A stretch of DNA of 34,994 nt from positions 1 to 34,994 of the forward strand of contig NZ_NVEC01000019.1 of NCBI RefSeq assembly GCF_002571225.1, written 5' to 3'. The stretch's first letter is position 1; every line of letters begins with the position of its first letter. Both the position numbers and the translations under genes were made by a program. Source of the DNA: Bacillus sp. AFS059628 (GTDB lineage: Bacteria; Bacillota; Bacilli; Bacillales; Bacillaceae_G). This document shows, one piece after another, positions 31,783 through 34,994 of the stretch. The notes below the pieces were generated by a model. The model ran no database searches. It saw only the letters and a program-made list of their open reading frames with translations, and was not told the origin of the DNA.

Positions 31783-32133
31783 TTATTCTCGATACTGCTG
31801 TTGCACCGCCTCAGGCAGCTCCTCGAAGCTAACCTCTTTCCAATACGTAACGCCCCGAATCATTGTATAATATAGCTGGACATAAGCTCCTTCTCTCAAT
31901 TTCTTTCCTGCTGAAAAACTTAGTTTTTCTTTCTTTTTTTTCTCATCATAAGCAATCAACTCATAGTCATAACGGCCATTCTCACCTTGAACGCCAGATC
32001 CAGTTATCTTTGTGTAATAGACAGTTTTCCCTGCAGGATTGTCAGGTGTAAGCTTCTCCGGAGTGAAGAAGAACATCCACAAACATGCTCCAAGCACTAT
32101 GATGAACCCTAGTACCAACAATATTTTTTTCAT
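31783..32133 (-). CDS. YxeA-family small exported protein, 116 aa
   Basis: N-terminal hydrophobic segment (ILLVLGFIIVLGACLWMFFF) acts as signal or anchor. Then the YxeA pattern: YYTKITGSG, DYELIAYDEKKKKEKLSFSA, LREGAYVQLYYTMIRGVTYW and EVSFEELPEAVQ. YxeA-like genes often accompany peptide-antibiotic ABC transporters in Firmicutes; their exact role is not known. ATG follows TTAGGAGGAATTTATA. Last gene of the ABC operon. Confidence 0.8.
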   Translation of the reverse strand: MKKILLVLGFIIVLGACLWMFFFTPEKLTPDNPAGKTVYYTKITGSGVQGENGRYDYELIAYDEKKKKEKLSFSAGKKLREGAYVQLYYTMIRGVTYWKEVSFEELPEAVQQQYRE

Positions 32134-32155
32134 TATAAATTCCTCCTAAGCTCAA

Positions 32156-32887
32156 TTAGGATGAAACAATGTCTTTGTTCTTTAACCTTCGGATTGACCT
32201 CGATGCAAAAATAATAACGAAAGCCATATTGATCACCCAAAACAGAAAGTTCTGCATGTCGGTCAACTTATCCTGACTCATGACACTCATACCAATGTTG
32301 AGCAATGAGAATGGGAATAATATTCCAAACTTACCAATATACATGCCTAAACCGATAAAAACCCCACACAGACTTATTCCAATCGGTGTAGCAAAGCTGC
32401 GAATCCGTAGCGACAGTCCCAATTGCAAAGCACTAATGGACAGAGAAGCATACCATCCACGTATCGCCCAATCTACAGTCTCTACAGGAAATGGGCCAGG
32501 TAAGGAGAACAAGGTGCCTATAAGCCAGTAGAGTCCCATGAACAGTCCTTGTGCGAACGAAATTAAAATACTAACGATAATCAATTTGGCAAGAAACACA
32601 TTGGCAACCGACACGGGAGAAGTCATAATCATATTCCAATTTCGGTTTAAATGCTCCAGCCTACATATGTAGGAACAACAGATGGCAATCAGAATAGGTA
32701 AGAAAAAAACACCGTAAAACAGGCTGACCTGAGTCCACAAGCTGTACCAACCATTTTGCAGGGCGCCTTGGTTCAAATAATAATTCGCACTTCCAATCAA
32801 CATACTTATGATTGGAAGTACAGCGATTACAAGACCAATCCGGGAATGGCTTAGTTTCAGCCATTCAGCAGAAATACTTCGTTTCAT
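32156..32887 (-). CDS. Lantibiotic-immunity ABC permease, LanG-like, 243 aa
   Basis: Six hydrophobic segments (for example IGLVIAVLPIISMLIG, VSLFYGVFFLPILIAICCSY, LIIVSILISFAQGLFMGLYW). Begins MKRSISAEWLKLSHSR, the pattern of LanE/LanG permeases. Together with the next permease and the ATPase it would form a LanFEG (CprABC-like) exporter that expels peptide antibiotics from the membrane. ATG follows TAAGGAGGGAAGTTA. Confidence 0.85.
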   Translation of the reverse strand: MKRSISAEWLKLSHSRIGLVIAVLPIISMLIGSANYYLNQGALQNGWYSLWTQVSLFYGVFFLPILIAICCSYICRLEHLNRNWNMIMTSPVSVANVFLAKLIIVSILISFAQGLFMGLYWLIGTLFSLPGPFPVETVDWAIRGWYASLSISALQLGLSLRIRSFATPIGISLCGVFIGLGMYIGKFGILFPFSLLNIGMSVMSQDKLTDMQNFLFWVINMAFVIIFASRSIRRLKNKDIVSS

Positions 32888-32899
32888 TAACTTCCCTCC

Positions 32900-33652
32900 T
32901 TAGATTTCCTGTCGACTTACCTGGATGCGTCCAGCGATATAAAACAGGACGGTCATAATCAACGCACCTACTACAATTTCAAAGTTCATTGGCTGTATCA
33001 TATAAGAGCCCGTAGACTCGGCGTACAGATAAGTAACCGGGCTGAGCTCCAAATAGTAAGACCAAATAAAAATATGTCTAATAGCAGCCGGAAATAGCCC
33101 AGCGGTCATTCCTATAAAGCCACCCAACATACCCAAGCAAAGCGCAAAGGACTGGTTTTTGATGGAGAAAGAAATCCATTGTTGAAGTGCTGTAACAGCG
33201 AGAGTCGTTAGTAGATTACCTCCAATGAACCAGATTAGCAATTCGATAGGAAAAGTGCCAGGAAAATCCTTTATTAGTCCGAATAATATTATGAATAAGA
33301 CTTGTGCAAAGATACCATACAGTAGCAGACTATTAATGCATATATACTTCGCTGCATAAAGTTGTCCACGTTCCACACTAGTAGCAACAAGCATTTTCCA
33401 AGTCGCTCCCTTATGCTCCATGTCACAAATACGTGAGACAACAACGGCCGAAATAATCGGCATAAAAAGGCCATTCATGGAAGATATACTAAAAAAAATA
33501 GATTCCCAAACGCGGTTATCCGGATTGCTTGCAATAGACCTACTAATGGACATAAAGGCCCACAGCATCTCCACAACAAGAAATAGTATAATCATGATCC
33601 ATATTTTTTTTCGACGGATTTTAAAATATTCCAGTTCTAATAGTTTGATCAC
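32900..33652 (-). CDS. Lantibiotic-immunity ABC permease, LanE-like, 250 aa
   Basis: Starts MIKLLELEYFKIRRKKIWIM, a classic LanE-type N terminus, with about six membrane segments. GTG start at 33652 overlaps the ATPase stop (GTGA), so the two are coupled. Homologous in layout to the LanG-like product. Complex with the ATPase and LanG-like subunit is inferred from family and order. Confidence 0.88.
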   Translation of the reverse strand: MIKLLELEYFKIRRKKIWIMIILFLVVEMLWAFMSISRSIASNPDNRVWESIFFSISSMNGLFMPIISAVVVSRICDMEHKGATWKMLVATSVERGQLYAAKYICINSLLLYGIFAQVLFIILFGLIKDFPGTFPIELLIWFIGGNLLTTLAVTALQQWISFSIKNQSFALCLGMLGGFIGMTAGLFPAAIRHIFIWSYYLELSPVTYLYAESTGSYMIQPMNFEIVVGALIMTVLFYIAGRIQVSRQEI

Positions 33653-34566
33653 AAGCTCCGCTCCTTTCCTGTAAACTCCAGGAAAATATCCTCCAAGCTT
33701 TTTTTCTGCTCCTCAATCCGAGTGACAGCAATTTCATGTTCAACAAGCAATTTGTTCATTTTCGCTACTTCTGTATCCGGAAGATTGCCCAACTCAATCC
33801 GGCCACCATTGTTGACTGGACTATATCCTTGAGTGAAAAGTATCTGCTCAGCTTTGGCATTGTTCCCAGTTTTCATAAAGATGGCGTTTCTATTTTTTTT
33901 CCGCAAGTTTGTCATACTGCCTTGAAACAACAAATTTCCTTCACTAATAATACCTACTGAGGTAGCGATTTGTTCTATCTCGGAGAGTAGGTGACTGGAA
34001 AGTAATATAGTTATTCCATAGCGTGCGGGTAATGATTTAATAAGCTCCCGAATTTCACCAATGCCAGCGGGATCAAGACCATTCGTCGGCTCATCGAGAA
34101 TCAGCAGCTTTGGGAAGGCGAGCAGAGCCATTGCAATTCCCAGCCGTTGCTTCATTCCTAGTGAATATTGTTCAGCTTTTTTGTCTTTCTGATTTTCTAG
34201 CCGTACGATACGAAGCGCCTCATGTATATTTTTATCTGGAACGTTCCGGAGGCGCTGCATGACTTTCATATTCTCAAGCCCTGTCAAATGTCCGTAGTAG
34301 GAGGGAGATTCAATCAGCGATCCGGTACGTTGCAGAATGGATGAGCGCTGTTTATCCAGGCTTTCCCCGAAAATTTTAATTTTCCCTTCAGAAGGATTGA
34401 TGAGTCCTAACAGCATTTTTAGCGTGGTTGTTTTCCCTGCTCCGTTCGGACCCAGAAACCCGTAGATTTCTCCTTCCTGAACATGAAGATTAACTTTATT
34501 TACACAGTTAATAGCCCCATACGTTTTGGACAGGTTTTGAGTTTGTACAATAGCCGAAACACTCAT
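33649..34566 (-). CDS. Lantibiotic-immunity ABC ATPase, LanF-like, 305 aa
   Basis: Walker A GPNGAGKTT, signature SLGMKQR (atypical LSGGQ, usual for this subfamily), Walker B LLILDEPTNGLDP, and H-loop SSHLLSEI. The last ~90 residues are an extra domain typical of LanF-type ATPases. ATG at 34566 (MSVSAIVQTQNLSKTYG) is preferred because GGAG lies upstream of it; an in-frame ATG at 34584 has no site. Powers export of a peptide antibiotic. First gene of the operon, behind the AAGGTT repeats. Confidence 0.92.
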   Translation of the reverse strand: MSVSAIVQTQNLSKTYGAINCVNKVNLHVQEGEIYGFLGPNGAGKTTTLKMLLGLINPSEGKIKIFGESLDKQRSSILQRTGSLIESPSYYGHLTGLENMKVMQRLRNVPDKNIHEALRIVRLENQKDKKAEQYSLGMKQRLGIAMALLAFPKLLILDEPTNGLDPAGIGEIRELIKSLPARYGITILLSSHLLSEIEQIATSVGIISEGNLLFQGSMTNLRKKNRNAIFMKTGNNAKAEQILFTQGYSPVNNGGRIELGNLPDTEVAKMNKLLVEHEIAVTRIEEQKKSLEDIFLEFTGKERSL

Positions 34567-34651
34567 ATGAAAAGTCAGCTCCATTCAAGTTTTTTAGATA
34601 TTTTTCTTCTCTTTCAACTGTAATGCGTCCACCTTTCTCCAGTCTAAAGAG

Positions 34652-34668
34652 AACCTTACATCAACCTT
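34652..34668 (-). promoter_or_regulatory. Candidate response-regulator site
   Basis: On the minus strand AAGGTT-GATGT-AAGGTT is a direct repeat with 11-bp period, the spacing typical of OmpR-family dimers. It lies about 90 bases before the ATPase start. The cassette's own regulator is the likely binder. Confidence 0.55.
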
Positions 34669-34818
34669 AAATCACTTGATTTGTATTAAAATCTTAACCA
34701 ACTGTTGAATTAAAATAAAGTTTGATGATGTACTCCGTTTACCCCATTCCATCGAGAAGGAAAAGTGTCTGGGTCGCTTATCGTAGGGAATTTAGAATCC
34801 TAAACAAGGTAAAATAAA

Positions 34819-34878
34819 CTAGCTGCTGCTTTACGTGAAATGAGAAGAATTGAAAAGAGCAATTTTATTTTTGATAAT
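34819..34878 (+). pseudogene. Possible Tn3-family transposase remnant
   Basis: The frame reads LAAALREMRRIEKSNFIFDN then stop, with a stop 6 bases before. The core LRE-M-x-RIEK-S-x-F-I-x-D resembles the conserved LRE-x-GRIERT-x-F-x-LD block of Tn3 transposases. Only 20 residues, so this is tentative. Confidence 0.35.
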
Positions 34879-34916
34879 TAGGTTCACTTTTTTCGTTTTT
34901 GGGGGTATTTGCATTT

Positions 34917-34934
34917 CTTAGCTTGATAGCCATG
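34917..34934 (-). repeat. Right inverted repeat of the IS231 cassette
   Basis: CTTAGCTTGATAGCCATG is the reverse of CATGGCTATCAAGCTAAG and differs from the left end at two positions. Confidence 0.85.
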
Positions 34935-34971
34935 GGGTAGCGTCAAGATTTTGCGAATTTACAACGTTAAG
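34934..34971 (+). mobile_element. 38-bp terminal inverted repeat of a Tn3-family transposon
   Basis: Starts GGGGTAGCGTCA and ends ACAACGTTAAG, 38 bp, as in Tn3-family ends (GGGG ... ACGTTAAG). Its outer side faces left, so the transposon body extends beyond the right edge of the window. The first 12 bases also appear at 27631-27642, before the inserted cassette. ACATA (27626-27630) would be the left 5-bp target duplication. Confidence 0.8.
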
Positions 34972-34994
34972 GTATAAAACCGTGTCTCAATAGG

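Larger units (their letters stand above)
27643..34934. mobile_element. Composite IS231 element (tIS231 / mobile insertion cassette), 7.3 kb
   Basis: Left end CATGTCCATCAAGCTAAG (27643) and right end CTTAGCTTGATAGCCATG (34917-34934) are inverted repeats matching at 16 of 18 bases. They are flanked by an exact 11-bp duplication, GGGTAGCGTCA, the length IS231 makes. A third, internal end copy is at 29281-29298. Between the internal and right ends lie six passenger genes (sensor kinase, regulator, YxeA-like protein, two permeases, ATPase). IS231-driven cassettes with passenger genes are known in the B. cereus group. The passenger region is visibly richer in G+C than the plasmid backbone. Confidence 0.85.

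Overview
The window looks like part of a large, low-GC plasmid of the Bacillus cereus group (B. cereus / B. thuringiensis type). The reasons are strong AGGAGG-type ribosome binding sites, AT-rich genes, an iteron array next to a long replication-type gene, an IS231-family element and the end of a Tn3-family transposon. No tRNA, rRNA or chromosomal housekeeping gene is present.

Layout. 1-800: iteron array and promoter of a 569-aa putative replication initiator (797-2506). 2507-3450: AT-rich spacer, then a promoter and leader terminator before a 55-aa peptide. 3645-4592: a tyrosine-recombinase-like protein that lacks several catalytic residues. 4600-6600: a sparse zone with two very small genes (36 and 59 aa), a MerR/TipA-type regulator and several copies of an AAACAACTTTATT-like motif. 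6579-20517: a long run of minus-strand genes. 20703-24937: a sugar-metabolism cassette (TIM-barrel isomerase, two Gfo/Idh/MocA dehydrogenases) with a divergent AraC-type regulator. 24955-26874: a winged-helix replication-relaxation-like protein and an S1-domain protein behind a leader terminator. 27370-27588: a small lipoprotein. 27643-34934: a composite IS231 element carrying a lantibiotic-type two-component system and ABC exporter. The window ends just inside a Tn3-family transposon.

The core of interest is 7127-18161. It encodes a ubiquitin-like toolkit of the PRTRC type: an E1/ThiF protein, an E2-like protein with one conserved cysteine, and a JAMM peptidase that appears fused to its own beta-grasp ubiquitin-like domain. 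These sit beside a second DNA sliding clamp, a Rad52-type annealing protein, an orphan DndC-like ATP-pyrophosphatase with an Fe-S cysteine set, and a HEPN/MNT toxin-antitoxin pair. Several unknown proteins are duplicated here. A reasonable inference is a plasmid-encoded DNA replication/repair or defence complex regulated by ubiquitin-like conjugation or sulfur transfer. None of this function is proven by the sequence.

RNA-level features stand out. Two near-identical ~175-nt transcription units (18237-18410 and 19908-20078), each with its own promoter and long terminator hairpin, look like a duplicated small-RNA gene. Two related leader terminators (3364-3412 and 26896-26944) share a stem with a compensatory base change. 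The mobile-element nesting at the right end is clear: an IS231-type cassette with an 11-bp target duplication sits inside the terminal repeat of a Tn3-family element.
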